NCBI GenBank assembly: GCA_958299035.1
Contig: CATQJL010000223.1
Coordinates: 49,768,302-49,832,301 of the forward strand
Source: Cylicocyclus nassatus
Lineage: Eukaryota > Nematoda > Chromadorea > Rhabditida > Strongylidae
Direction: 5' to 3'
DNA: 64,000 nt
Positions 35,797 to 46,690 of the stretch are shown one piece after another (the stretch's first letter is position 1; each line of letters begins with the position of its first letter). The notes below the pieces were generated by a model. The model worked only from the letters and a program-made list of their open reading frames with translations. It made no database searches and had not been told where the DNA came from. The position numbers and the translations under genes are program-made.

Positions 35797-36140
35797 TATA
35801 AACAAATTTATGGGGTGTGGCACCACCCCATTACCTTCAAACAGATCAAATAGCTGCGTTTTTTTTTGAATATTGGGATACGGTAACATGCTAAGTCTGC
35901 GCTACTAGTTGAATTGCAAGGGAAGGCGACAAAATGTATATATTCGGTCTAAGCCTCGTAATCTACATTAAAGTGATTTCCTGATTGGTCTTCTCTAGCC
36001 TGAGATATTGAAAACGAAAAGTGGAACAAACGAGATTTTGGCTTGCTCTTAATTCCTTAATTTGGAGGTCATTTGAAGTAGGATTCCTAATGTGAGCAAA
36101 GAAATAGTAGCTCTTTGTATTGAGCGCAAAAAGAAGTACG

Positions 36141-36436
36141 CTAAAATCCGTACAATAAATCCGCCCATCAGATTCCACCTATCAGATAAGTCTGCAGCAG
36201 ACCTAGCAGATAAGTCCGCTTTCTTGACAACGAAAGTCGCCCTCGCGCCGCCAAGAGTCCTGCAGGTAAGTCCGCTTTCTCATGCTCATGATAGACGAAC
36301 TTATCTGCTCCGACTTATCTGATAGAGAATTTAGGAGGACTTATCTGCAAGACTGTTGGCGGCGCAGAGGGCGATTTTTTATCGATTTTTCGTGTCAAAA
36401 CTGCAGATAAGTCCGGACTTATTGTACGGATTTTAG
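36141..36436. mobile_element. ~296-bp MITE with CTAAAATCCGTACAATAA ends (nested)
   Basis: The termini CTAAAATCCGTACAATAA and TTATTGTACGGATTTTAG are perfect inverses. Internal CAGATAAGTCCG/CGGACTTATCTG repeats make it a multi-hairpin. It interrupts a segment continuous at 47640-47700 in the related element. Confidence 0.7.
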
Positions 36437-36582
36437 GGTAGTTAACTTACCTTTGAAACAAAGTAACAGGTTTGAAAACGACCATCTCACTAAGGTGGTC
36501 CTGTATTTGGAAACCTCAGAAATCGCTGAGACTTGGACCACAGAGGTTATTTTACTTGTAAATTACAAAACGATGCTCCTAT

Positions 36583-38938
36583 CAGAGGTGCGATAGGGGG
36601 AGCCAAGTCTCCCCCTACCTTCACTTTTGAGCTGATACAGAGTGACCACCTTCACTTTTGCGAAAAAAATTTTGTTGAATATAAAGAAGGAAAATAAGTA
36701 AAACAAACGCAAAAGGGATTATTGAAGGCATACACATATGTATTGCAGTTTTAGGAACTCGCCGTCACCCATCGGAAGCGAAGGCCATCACCGCCATGGA
36801 CGCATCCACTTTTCCGCCTTTCCACGAAATCGGAGGAGATAGCTTCGGGACGAATTTCGATTTAAAAAGCTATGACCAAACGGTCCTCTTTAGGGCCAAC
36901 AATTGACCCAACGGCCCTTTTTAGGGCCACAGATACGATGAACACAGCGGCATAAATATTCGAAATAAACGTGTCAATGAAATGGTGTATTTTGAAGTGA
37001 TACTCAACGACACTCTACAGATTTTATTAAGTAGATTTAGTTATGTCGTACTGCGAAGAAAGTAGGTCGATCCAGGAAGTATTTGCCGAGAACCAGAATT
37101 TTGAATGAAAAAATAACCAGAAATCATGCAAAATTGCCACTGTTATAAACCAAGTGGTTGAAGATGTCAGCAACTGCGACTTCATAGGTTTTAAAGGGTA
37201 AGTGTTGCTCTAACAGATAGTGAAAGAATCGGGTCGATTTGAGCAGTGGTCGCTGAGAACGAGAATTTTGAAAAATTAGGCGATTTTAGGCTAATTTTTG
37301 ACTGCTGACATTTGAACTCCTAAAACTCTTGATTGTGAAGTTGTGTGATGTTGCGACTTTATAGGTTTTCTAGGGTAAGGTTTGCCCTACTAGAATATAT
37401 CTTACCCGTACCAATTAATCAAAGCACCGCCGAGATCCAGGCTCTTGAAAAAGCAGGTAAAAAACAGCTTTTTGAACTTCAACAGCTCGTAACTTCTCCA
37501 GAACTGCATGAATCATGTTGCGACTTCATAGGTTAGATTCCTCTCATCAAGGGCTTTCAGATGATATATGATATATGGGGGTTTGGGGCCTTCTTCGACG
37601 TATGACCGGGGGGGAGACTTTTTAGGCCAAAGTCTCCCCCTCGCCCATTTTAATGTATTGGCTGGAGGCCGCCAGGGGAGACTTTGGCCTAAAAAGTCTC
37701 CCCCCCCCCCGGGCATATGCCGTAAGAGGCGCGAAACTCCCACATATTATATATCATCTGAAAGCTCTTGATAAGAAGAATTCAACCTATGAAGTCGCAA
37801 CATGATTCATGCAGTTCTGGAGAAGTTACGAGCTGTTGAAGTTCAAAAAGCTGTTTTTTACCTGCTTTTTCAAGAGCCTGGATCTCAGCGGTGCTTTGAT
37901 GAATTGGTACGGGTAAGATGTATTCTAGTAGGGCAAACCTTACCCTAGAAAACCTATGAAGTCGCAACATCACACAACTTCACAATCAAGAGTTTTAGGA
38001 GTTCAAATGTCAGCAGTCAAAAATTAGCCTAAAATCGCCTAATTTTTCAAAATTCTCGTTCTCAGCGACCACTGCTCAAATCGACCCGATTCTTTCACTA
38101 TCTGTTAGAGCAACACTTACCCTTTAAAACCTATGAAGTCGCAGTTGCTGACATCTTCAACCACTTGGTTTATAACAGTGGCAATTTTGCATGATTTCTG
38201 GTTATTTTTTCATTCAAAATTCTGGTTCTCGGCAAATACTTCCTGGATCGACCTGCTTTCTTCGCAGTACGACATAACTAAATTTACTTAATAAAATCTG
38301 TAGAGTGTCGTTGAGTTTCACTTCAAAATACACCATTTTATTGACACGTTTATTTCGAATATTTATGCCGCTGTGTTCATCGTATCTGTGGCCCTAAAGA
38401 GGGCCGTTGGGTCGCAGTTATTGGCCCTAAAGAGGACCGTTGGGTTAGAGCTCTTCAGTTGTCCGAAGTCATCATGAAGCTTTGCTCTATCGTAGAAAGT
38501 GCTGAGGCGTATATGCGTCCATGCCGGTGATGACCTCCAGTTCTCGCAGAAGGCGACGGCGATTTCCTAAAAATAAACTACATAGAATATGCTCTCAATA
38601 CTTTCTTTTGCGTTCGTTTTGCTGAATTTCCTTTTTTTTAGTTTCAGCAAAAAAATCAATACCCAAAAGTCCGAAAAAAACCCAAAAAACCCAGTTCAAA
38701 GTCCGTCCTGTGCCCCCCCCCTCTCTACCCCCACCACCGGTCAACGTTTTTGAGAGGTGAGTGTCCGGCACTACCACCTTCATTTTTGCTGCCCTGTGGT
38801 AGCTGCGACCCCCCCCCCCCCCCGGTCGACATTTTTGGGAGGTGAGTGTCCGGCACTACCACCTTCACTTTTGGCAGCCGGTGGTAGCAGGGACCACCTT
38901 CACTTTTGGGGGACCCGGCTCCCCCTATCGCACCTCTG
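36583..38938. mobile_element. 2.36-kb hAT-type foldback element, copy 1 (8-bp target duplication)
   Basis: The ends CAGAGGTGCGATAGGGGGAG and CTCCCCCTATCGCACCTCTG are inverted, and the exact 8-bp flanks GCTCCTAT (36575-36582 and 38939-38946) mark the insertion. An 8-bp target and CAGRG-type ends are the hAT hallmark. The interior is an almost continuous inverted repeat centred near 37660, with the two halves matching at 37020-37560 and 37740-38330. No transposase frame, so non-autonomous. It sits inside the older hAT-type element. Confidence 0.85.
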
Positions 38939-39418
38939 GCTCCTATGCTTCATAGATCTTTGATTATGCTTACTGTACTATACGATAATGGGTCAAACAT
39001 CAACGTGTAGTACTTTCCATGCCGGGCCTATTTGACATTGTTAACGAATACATTGCGAACAGAGAACTCCTTGATAACGACCCCCCCTTACTAATTCCTC
39101 AATACGACCCCCCAGGTGTGGCATGCCACACCCCACGCTTGACCCTAGTCATGTTTCTATATTTGTAATAAAAGCGGGAGCTATTTTGACTACTCCGGGG
39201 CTGGGGAATTTTCAAAGCCGTAGAACTCTCTCGAACTTGGTTCATGGGAGTTTGAATGATGATCACCAATATCACATTTCCTCGACCTAAACGCCTTTCT
39301 CGATTGTTAAGATAGGTATATCGATGAGTGAAAACCTCAGATTTGCTCAAAACTTCGTGTAGGAAGGCTGACCAGCATCCCGATCACAGTTACGCTCGAG
39401 TATATTTTCCGTTTGATA

Positions 39419-39830
39419 TAGTGTGCTTGCAGTGAAGGTGAACTGTGGTAAAATTTGCACGTAAACAATTATTAGCTACGTCCGTAACGCCGGCCAATTG
39501 CGCGCGCAAAATACTGGCATTACCGGCGTAGCTATAGTCCCCTCCACAGATCGTGCTACAGTTGGTCTGCGTCTCAGACCCTGCCACGTGTGGCTAACAT
39601 GTTGGCAACGTGGCAACAACATCTTTGCAACATGCCTCAACTTGTTGGCAGAACATTTTGGCCACGCCAACATGTTGCTGCATGTTGCCAACGTGTTACT
39701 GCCAACGCTGCCAATGTGTTAGTCACACATGGCACGTCCGCGACGCCACAAGGGTAGCACGATCTGTGGAGGGGACGATACCTGTTCACGCGCAAATTTT
39801 ACCGCATTTCACCTTCAGTGCAACACACTA
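39419..39830. mobile_element. 412-bp TA-flanked MITE
   Basis: The ends TAGTGTGCTTGCAGTGAAGG, then TGAACTGTGGTAAAATTTGC, and the inverse GCAAATTTTACCGCATTTCA, then CCTTCAGTGCAACACACTA, are flanked by TA. The middle is rich in AACATGTTGGC/GCCAACATGTTG inverted repeats. Confidence 0.7.
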
Positions 39831-40638
39831 TACTAAGCGAAAAATCTACCCGACTGTATGAACTCGGATGTGATTGAGTGTTTCTGCTCGAGTTAAGTGG
39901 ATGCGCTCCGTCAGCCGTATACCCGCTGTAACATCAGAGAATCGCGCTTGCTTGCAATGAGAACACGGATATGCTGCATTTCCATAGACTAAAAAGTAAC
40001 CAAATATTTGATTTTGACACTCGTGGCATGAACAGGCCTTGTAAACCCTAAACCCTACTTGCCTGCGCCGTGCCTTGAACAGCAGCATAAGAGAGCGTTG
40101 TCGCCAACGATTGTAGGCATTCACTATCCTTCAAAAAATTTTCTGTCAACTTTCGTGTTGGTTTCAACATTGTACGGTAGGTTCAACGAAAACTTCCATC
40201 AAAAGTTGAAGAAAATACGTGTGAAAGGGGTGCGCGCTCACTGTCGCTTGTGACAAGTTTATGGCGCTTCGGAACCCAACGTTTTCAGCCGCCCCGCGTT
40301 GGTGTTCAAAGCTTCGCTTGAGCAGTTGTTTGAAAGGCCTGTACATTCCTACCATAACCATACAGGGAGGCTTTCCGTTTTTCAAAATAGCGAAAGTTTG
40401 TTTCCTAATTCCTCTTGTATTCTCCTTCCAGCGACGAGCGAGTATTCCTTAGAAAAGCGATCTTCTCAGCTTAAAAACGAACCGCGCGAAGGTTCTGTCG
40501 CTCGCGATGTCGCGATGCCGCGCCGATTTGCATTGATTACTGTTTGCCACTGCTCGACTCGAATAAATTAAGCTGGCAGATTACCAAAAATGTATTTTGG
40601 ACAGTAGACTTGTGCCTCTACGATGGCATTCTTGGGCC

Positions 40639-40836
40639 CCCGCCAGAGTACCGAAGCCACACCAGCGCTACGCCGGCGCCGAGCCAGCGTTTCGATCGAT
40701 ACACGTGTATTTCGTTGGGGCGGGGCCCTGGCTGAGAACTAGGTCAGCTAGCCCCGCCCCAACGAAATACACGTGTATCGATCGAAACGCTGGCTCGGCG
40801 CCGGCGTAGCGCTGGCGTGGCTTCGGCACTCTGGCA
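40639..40836. mobile_element. Near-perfect palindrome with 85-bp arms (foldback MITE)
   Basis: The arm 40642-40726 (starting GCCAGAGTACCGAAGCCAC, ending GGGGCGGGGC) is the inverse of 40751-40835 with very few mismatches, around a 24-bp loop. TGGGCC flanks both sides (40633-40638 and 40837-40842), a possible target duplication. It lies just upstream of the mariner transposase relic. Confidence 0.75.
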
Positions 40837-40849
40837 TGGGCCTTATATC

Positions 40850-41340
40850 GGAAGGAGACCGATTAAAGGAAGCAGGAGACAGTTGCAAAGTAGGTGATGC
40901 GTCTTTTGCAGCACTGGTCCAAAACGTGGTAAAGGGACGCGGGTGCGAACTTGGATAGCATCGTGAAAAAGGAACTGCTGGTTTCAACCAATACCCTTTT
41001 TGCCGGGAAAAATTGGTGCTTTCAACAAGATAAGGCACCTGCGCACAACGCCAAAGTTGTTCAAGCATGGCTCCAAAGCAAAGTTGAAGCTTCATTATTT
41101 CTGCAGAATGGCCTCCGCCGCCCAACTACAGCGTTTGCTCGATTATTGAGGCCAAAGAATGTTATCCACGCAAGCCCGGGTAGTCTTTAAATGTGCTTTC
41201 CAAAAAATGCATGGGAGAAAATCACGTGGAATAATACCGTGCTACCGCGAAGCTTACCCAAGCGTTTTTGTGCCTGCGTTTTTGTTGAAGAATGGTCGAA
41301 AAAGCTCTTTTTACGTAATGAACTGTCAAGCAAACATTAT
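40850..41340 (+). pseudogene. Tc1/mariner transposase relic (frameshifted)
   Basis: The frame from about 40950 reads VKKELLVSTNTLFAGKNW, then CFQQDKAPAHNAKVVQAW, which is the conserved second-Asp region of mariner/Tc1 DDE transposases. After a frameshift near 41095 the sequence reads SAEWPPPPNYSVCSIIEAKE, recalling the EWPP..(D)YSVW segment but lacking its SPDLNPLD part. Further frameshifts lead into KCAFQK, AWEKITWNN and LPKRFCACVFVEEW, which resemble the C-terminal region. A stop codon and at least two frameshifts make it inactive. Confidence 0.65.
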
Positions 41341-42299
41341 CTATTGATGTTATACTATTATATAATCTCGCCTAGTCTCGTAATTACGAATCTTTTGTTC
41401 ACTTTCCTCCCACGCTGTACCTTGACCAGCCTTCGCTCTGCTATGCAGCGGCTGGATATATATAACTCCGAAGAGGCTGGAACGAAATTTTCAAACGATC
41501 GCACTCAACATTCTAGGATTTTGCTATGTGCAAAACAGCATTAACCCGTCTCCCAGCTGAATACATCTTGCCACCAAAATCTGCTTTTCACGGTAACCTA
41601 TGATCATGAAAATTTTCGAATGGTTGCAGCAATGCCCCGGCAGATTCACGCCATGGGGGATATAAGAGTGCGGCTGGTTGATGTCCCCCCCCCCCGAGAA
41701 AATAACCCCCGAACCGGCGCGCGATCGCACGGATTTGCTTGCCTGTTCTGCGCGGGACCCCACGACCACTCCCGCATTGCGCATGCTATCCAAAGCAAAA
41801 TACGGGCGGCAGGGTCTTCGCGGGGCCTCCCTACTTTCCATTGAAAATCTCGTCTGAGCTGTTTTCTTGGGATTGGGTGGACGTCCCAAAATCGGCCTTT
41901 CCGCCCGTTCAAAGCTCAAGTTCCGGTTCTAGGTGTCGAGAAGGCCTAAAGCATGCAGAAAGATGGAAGTGCAAAATCTGCCGGGACGCTGTCTTTAAGC
42001 TCGAACCCTGCCTATTCCAAACAGTGCATTGCATGATAAATGGTCAACAGAACTACATGGCTTTCATAGAACTCATTTATTAACAACAACGTCGTAAGGG
42101 TTCCTCTAGAAGCGACGAACGCTATCGCTTCACGTATGCAACAATGAAACAACGAAAATAACAAAATAGAGCAATGTAATACGGAACCTAGAACTCAATA
42201 AGCTATGAAAATCCTATATCAGATCGACGCTAGTGCTGCTACGCTCTCATGCATATATAGATACATGTGAACTTGCGTGAGTGCGCAAGCATTTAGTCA

Positions 42300-42614
42300 C
42301 TATTTATCAGGCTGATTCATTTTTTGCAAAGCGGCTTCGTCAGTCTGGGATATTGTTGTCAGACGTTTTCCCAACTTCTCGTGTACATCTAAGTATTTGG
42401 CGACGCACCGGTCTAAACACACAGCTTCGCCCTGCAAATCAGCGATAGATAACCTTTAACAAATACTTGGGAACCTCACTTTTGTTAATTCTCCCTCTTT
42501 GAAAGTATTGGCGATGCATTTTTCTTGACAAGCTGTTGTCATTCGCCGATACATATCTGACATCATCTCCATTTCTAATTCCGCAACCATTTGCATTTGC
42601 TGTTCTGTCGCCAT
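42300..42614 (-). CDS. tin-10: Mitochondrial import chaperone Tim10 (2 exons, 88 aa)
   Basis: Exons 42480-42614 and 42300-42431 are joined across a 48-bp intron in phase 0 and end in TAG. The 88-residue product starts [20 protein letters not shown] and has the twin CX3C motifs of small Tim proteins: C29-QEK-C33 and C50-LDR-C54, the latter within [11 protein letters not shown]. Length and motif spacing are those of Tim10. The protein works in the intermembrane space, where it pairs with Tim9 to carry hydrophobic carrier proteins to TIM22. The ATG is 157 bp downstream of the TM2D1-like stop on the same strand, typical of a nematode operon's second gene, so trans-splicing to an SL2-type leader is likely. 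Confidence 0.93.
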
Positions 42615-42771
42615 TTTGTTCTACAACTCGAGCAAAGTCAAGCGATAGGAGTCAGTTACACAAAGATAAAGCGACAAAACTGATTAAGCAAGACAAAGAA
42701 TACGTTGAAAACGACTCAAATGCAGTAGAAAACCGATACTAATAATGTTTATCAATGACATGGTAAAAACT
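42615..42771 (-). promoter_or_regulatory. 157-bp intercistronic spacer of a likely operon
   Basis: This separates the TM2D1-like stop from the tin-10 ATG on the same strand. The length is close to the roughly 100-bp spacing usual in nematode operons. On the coding strand the spacer is moderately T-rich and contains a TTTTCAACG/TTGTAG-type acceptor candidate before the ATG. The SL2 acceptor itself cannot be fixed by eye. Confidence 0.45.
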
Positions 42772-45455
42772 TTACAAACAATCAATACATGTATACACGG
42801 AAAAATTCGTAGCTGCATCGAACCTGAATAAGAAAATAAAATAAAAACGCCAAAGATCTCAAAGTTAAGAAACTGACACTAGGTACATACCTGAGTGCGG
42901 AAACGCGAGGTCCGTAGTAGTTCATTATGTACTGTGAGCCATCTGCAGGTTGAAGAAGCTGCAGAGCGATAAGCACAACGTCTATTAACCACAGTACGAA
43001 AAGTCCCCCCAAAGAGAACATTTTTATGATACCTATAATATTATAAGATATGTAAATTGGCACATTGCCTCTACAACGATTGACTCAATAGATAACGCAA
43101 GATATTTGTAAAATTATAGATTTACCTATAGCATAGTATCCTAGGTACAATCTGTCGATTCCAAGAAACCCAAAGAAAATAGAAAGCAGCAAAGCTGTTG
43201 AGTGATGAAGGTGAGCACGATAGCTACAGGCATTCGGCACCTAAACCGCTGCATTAAAACCGATGGTTCAAACTGCATATTCATAAATGAACTTCTGGAA
43301 GCTCAGCTGCAGCTGCCAAGCAAAAACCTTGAAAACATAATCTATAGTAAAGAGATAAGGATAGCCGTGTACTGTTGATTTCTGTTGTGATCTAGTTGCG
43401 ATTTTCTGTCACAATTTAATGACATAATGCTGTGAAGTGACGCAGCGCTGTGAATTTATTGCATGATTACAACTGCAATGCAGCTCTTCCGAGGTTTAAT
43501 TGTCATAGAAGAGCAAAGAATGAATTTGTTTAGAAAAAACGCGCCAAAGCAGCGCAAATGGCAGCGACGGCACTTAGGAAGTATGCAGGACAAACTATAC
43601 GCTACCTGCATATGAATCTGTAAGGCACCCGACAGATTTCCTGAAAAGCGCGCAGAAACGCATTAATTTCTCTGCTTTCTTCACGTTTCTCACTTCGCGT
43701 CCCGCTAGCACTCGCGCATCAAGGAAAGTGCTGGTGCTTCTAGGCTTGCGCGTGAGGAGAGGAAAGAAAATTGAAGAAAAATCAAAAAGATTTTTTTTGA
43801 GTGCTGTTGAACGAAGTCTGACGGGTGCCTGAGCACAAACTTAGGAAAAACCAAGGTTCCAAAAGTAGCCATAAGATTTCTTTCCAAAAGATGCAAAAAA
43901 CGCAGTTAAAACCATCGACCTCGAGTAATTTTATTTGTAGAAAATGAGCATTTTGGAACAAAGATGTAGCTTGCGCCAGACACTTCCATACACCTTTCCA
44001 AATGCAAAACGGCCTGCACTTAAATCTCCACCCTACAGGAGTTTTGGAAGTTTGCCTACGAGCCAAGATGGGTAGATCTAAAGAGTAAATAAGTAGCGAT
44101 GCATTGGATTTGTCAAAGTTTGCCCTGAATCTAACATGAAAAATCAGTTCTTAATGCGAAAGCTCAAGGTTAGGCAATGCTATTTTATAAATCCCACCAG
44201 ACTACTTGGACCGCTATTGATAATTATGACGAATATGATAATGACGGGAATTTCCGCATCACGAGTTTATATTGCTAAACGTAAGTACCGTTTCCAGACT
44301 GCAATGATTTAGAAGAATCACACTAACCGTGATGGTTCAGATTAGTAACGTTTGAATATCTACCTGCATTCCATAAGGCAGTGACCATACTTCGCTAAAA
44401 ATCGCTCAAAAGCGCCGAAAAGTTTCAGAACGCTTCTCTTTCATGTGCGCACATATAACGCCAAAGCGTATTTGGAATACATTGTTCAATACTAAAACGA
44501 CTACATTTATCTTCGCGGCGCGTGCTCCGCAGTAGGCAGTCCGGACTGCGGAGCACGCGTGTCAGTCCGTGCGGTCAACGAATCGACGTGTTTCAATGCG
44601 AACAGGATACAGTTGCGCTCATCCCCCCCCCCCCCCCCCGCTCTGTAACATCAAAGAAATGCACAAAGGCAAAGAATTTGCTGGCTGCAGTAAAGCATAA
44701 CGTATACTGCGTAACATGTAAAGTAATCCGGTCCTCAACTAAACTAGTTAAAGCAGTTATAAATGAGAAAAATTGGGGTAGCAAATCGAATTAACTAGCA
44801 AAAACGAAGTAAGAATAAGTAGGTTGAGTAATTCTGACCTTCAAATAAAAATATCGAGTATTATTCTGCAGTCCACGGCAAGCAATTCCACTAGCGACCT
44901 GACACGTTACTGGAATAAGAATCTCACGTCCATAATGCAAAGGCTACTCTTCAGATAAAGCTAAGCTTGTTTAAAAAAGAGTACCTGTAACAGAATCATC
45001 TTCATTACAATTCACTGGTTGTTGAGTGTCAACACCGATTGCGGGAGGTTCACATTTATACCTGGAAGATCTCGCCTGGTCCAAAAGTTAAGAATCTATG
45101 CTTTATCTGTAGAAGAAGTAAATGCTGAAGCGTCTAATCTTTTTAGTTTTCTATGAGCGCGACATCAAACCCGTTGAAGGAAAAGTAGTCAGCAGCATTT
45201 CATTGGACAAGCGATTTCAAACATACTCATAATAATTTTTGAAGCTGGTTCGTGATTTTTGCTAACAAACTAGCTTCTGTTTTTGAGGGCTTTCAAGTAT
45301 AAGCAGTTATAACAATAAACAACTCACTGAAAGCTCCTTAGAGACTGGCACTGCTTCAAAGACCGGGACGTTGAAAACTTACTAACACCAACATGTGAGT
45401 CTATCATAACGAGGAAGGAGCAGAAAAGTGCGCTAAGGTATAAAAATCTGACCAT
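42772..45455 (-). CDS. TM2D1: TM2 domain-containing protein, TM2D1 type (8 exons, 195 aa)
   Basis: Exons 45383-45455, 45328-45350, 45227-45261, 44985-45061, 44839-44909, 43126-43240, 42891-43032 and 42772-42823 total 588 nt and give 195 residues plus TAA. Residues 1-20 are a signal peptide (MVRFLYLSALFCSFLVMIDS). A Cys-rich ectodomain follows (YKCEPP, PVNCNEDD, VTCQVASGIAC, PNACSYR). The TM2 domain covers about 105-160, with two membrane segments linked by GIDRLYLGYYAIG, where DRL replaces the usual DRF-type motif. The tail QPADGSQYIMNYYGPRV fits TM2D1 better than TM2D2 or TM2D3. TM2D proteins are linked to Notch signalling and amyloid-beta binding in other animals. The 23-nt and 35-nt exons were placed because only they keep the frame open. 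Probably the upstream gene of an operon with tin-10. Confidence 0.85.
43241..44838 (-). other. 1.6-kb intron of the TM2D1-like gene
   Basis: It contains a GC-rich perfect hairpin at 44520-44560 (GCGTGCTCCGCAGT...ACTGCGGAGCACGC) followed by an 18-C run. The 94-codon minus-strand frame at 43782-44066 has no recognisable product. Otherwise nothing supported. Confidence 0.5.
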
Positions 45456-45832
45456 AGCATTGCACACTCCAACCTGCAAAGTAGATTCACTGAAGATATC
45501 AGGAAAACGAAAAAAAAACATGGCATTTGCGTCAGTGCAAAAGGGTCTTGAGATTCAAAAAATTCTACATGTATGGGATATGCTGCATCTCCCGAATTGT
45601 TCTTATATGAATCATCAACGTTGTTGTCTCTTGATCATTTTAACATGTCATCTTTGAATAAGCGCTTTCAATTCGCTGGAATTAAAATGTTGAAACGATC
45701 AAAAGGCAGCCAGGCCGATGGTTCACATGAATACTTCTCGGGGATGCACGATACATCAAACGACCATATATTATCGGGACCTTGCGTTGAAAGAGAAAAA
45801 AAAAATGCGAACTCAACAAAAATGGACGAGAG

Positions 45833-45933
45833 ATGTGCTGGGTCAGAAAATCAATATGGAGCGCATTATTCACTCTTGTTGCCGGTGCCATTGGCGTCAG
45901 CAACATTGTAGACATGATGATTACTTTTGCTAA
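45833..45933 (+). CDS. Possible exon of a small membrane protein
   Basis: From an ATG at 45833 the frame reads MCWVRKSIWSALFTLVAGAI, then GVSNIVDMMITFA, ending at a GTATGC donor (45934). It is a single hydrophobic helix with a basic flank, as in short membrane proteins. It lies divergently 377 bp from the TM2D1-like start, where a separate gene could share the promoter region. No downstream exon is identified: the next kilobase holds a dispersed repeat. Overlapping frames in this interval are also open, so chance is a real alternative. Confidence 0.25.
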
Positions 45934-45989
45934 GTATGCATTATTTTATAGAACAGTTTGTATCTTTGATGGAGCCTTCTTTAGTACAG

Positions 45990-46230
45990 GTCATTTATGA
46001 AGTCGTGACGACGGATTTGGCTGCGGACTTTGCGCCCACAGGAGCATAGAATGCTCATACAAGAAGTTATCGCCTTAACGTTCAGCTCAGTCACTTCCAA
46101 TATATAAACACTATCATATGTAAGCAAAAACCACCCAATCAGAGATGAAAACCAAGAAAATGCGATTTCCGGAAGTGGTGTGCGTTAGCGAGGTCGCGGT
46201 CGTCGTCACGATTTTTCGAATGTACTATAC
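45990..46230 (+). repeat. Dispersed ~240-bp repeat, copy 3
   Basis: Matches copies at 655-890 and 15148-15395: TCGTGACGACGGATTTG, GCTCAGTCACTTCCAATAT, AGATGAAAACCAAGAAAATG and CGTCGTCACGATTTTTCGAA. It sits upstream of the TM2D1-like gene. Confidence 0.6.
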
Positions 46231-46690
46231 AACTATTGTAATCGTTCTATATGTAATTGGTAGCAGAACTCAACTATAGTGCGCCATTGTGCTTGAGTCT
46301 CGAGAATCTATAAAAAAGAATGTTTAATCAGGCATATCACGACACAAAAAAATATCATTCAGAAGGGCAATATGGCGCGTAAGTGCCGGACACACTCAGT
46401 TGTGTCACTATATGGTGATTCATGTGATAAGATTCAAGTGTGTATTTATGACTCGCTATAACAATTCACTCATGACTTTTTCAACGTTTTCTTAAACAAT
46501 TTACGACAGGGCTACCTACCCGAAGCCACGGCAAAAATTCTCTAAAGTTCCACATATAGCCTATTGGGTTTGAAGCCCAAAGTAGTGTTTTTGCGTTGGT
46601 GACAACACCTGCGCAGAAAAGGTCATATCAAGGTAACGACAACATTTGTGCGTGGAAACGGCCATCAGCGTACATTTCAAGTCTTGCGAC

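Larger units (their letters stand above)
33476..39147. mobile_element. hAT-type foldback element (CAGGGT family, copy 1) split by four nested insertions
   Basis: The left end CAGAGTCAAGCAAGAGGTGT and the right end GGCATGCCACACCCCACGCT, then TGACCCTA, are inverted counterparts of the CAGGGT termini at 46691-47944. Flanks GTCATGGT (33468-33475) and GTCATGTT (39148-39155) look like one 8-bp target duplication with a single mismatch. Removing the nested elements at 33669-33813, 34123-35796, 36141-36436 and 36583-38938 (plus target copies) leaves about 1.2 kb, close to the 1,254 bp of copy 2. Interior blocks such as AATTAGAAGCCAACCAAAAT match copy 2. Confidence 0.65.

Noticed and set aside
37345..37973. 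Mirror-image 63-codon frames on both strands (MMLRLYRFSRVRFALLEYIL...)
   Set aside because: They are the two arms of the hAT-type hairpin read in opposite directions, with no transposase similarity.
43782..44066. 94-codon minus-strand frame inside the TM2D1-like intron
   Set aside because: No splice sites that fit the host gene's frame and no recognisable domain.
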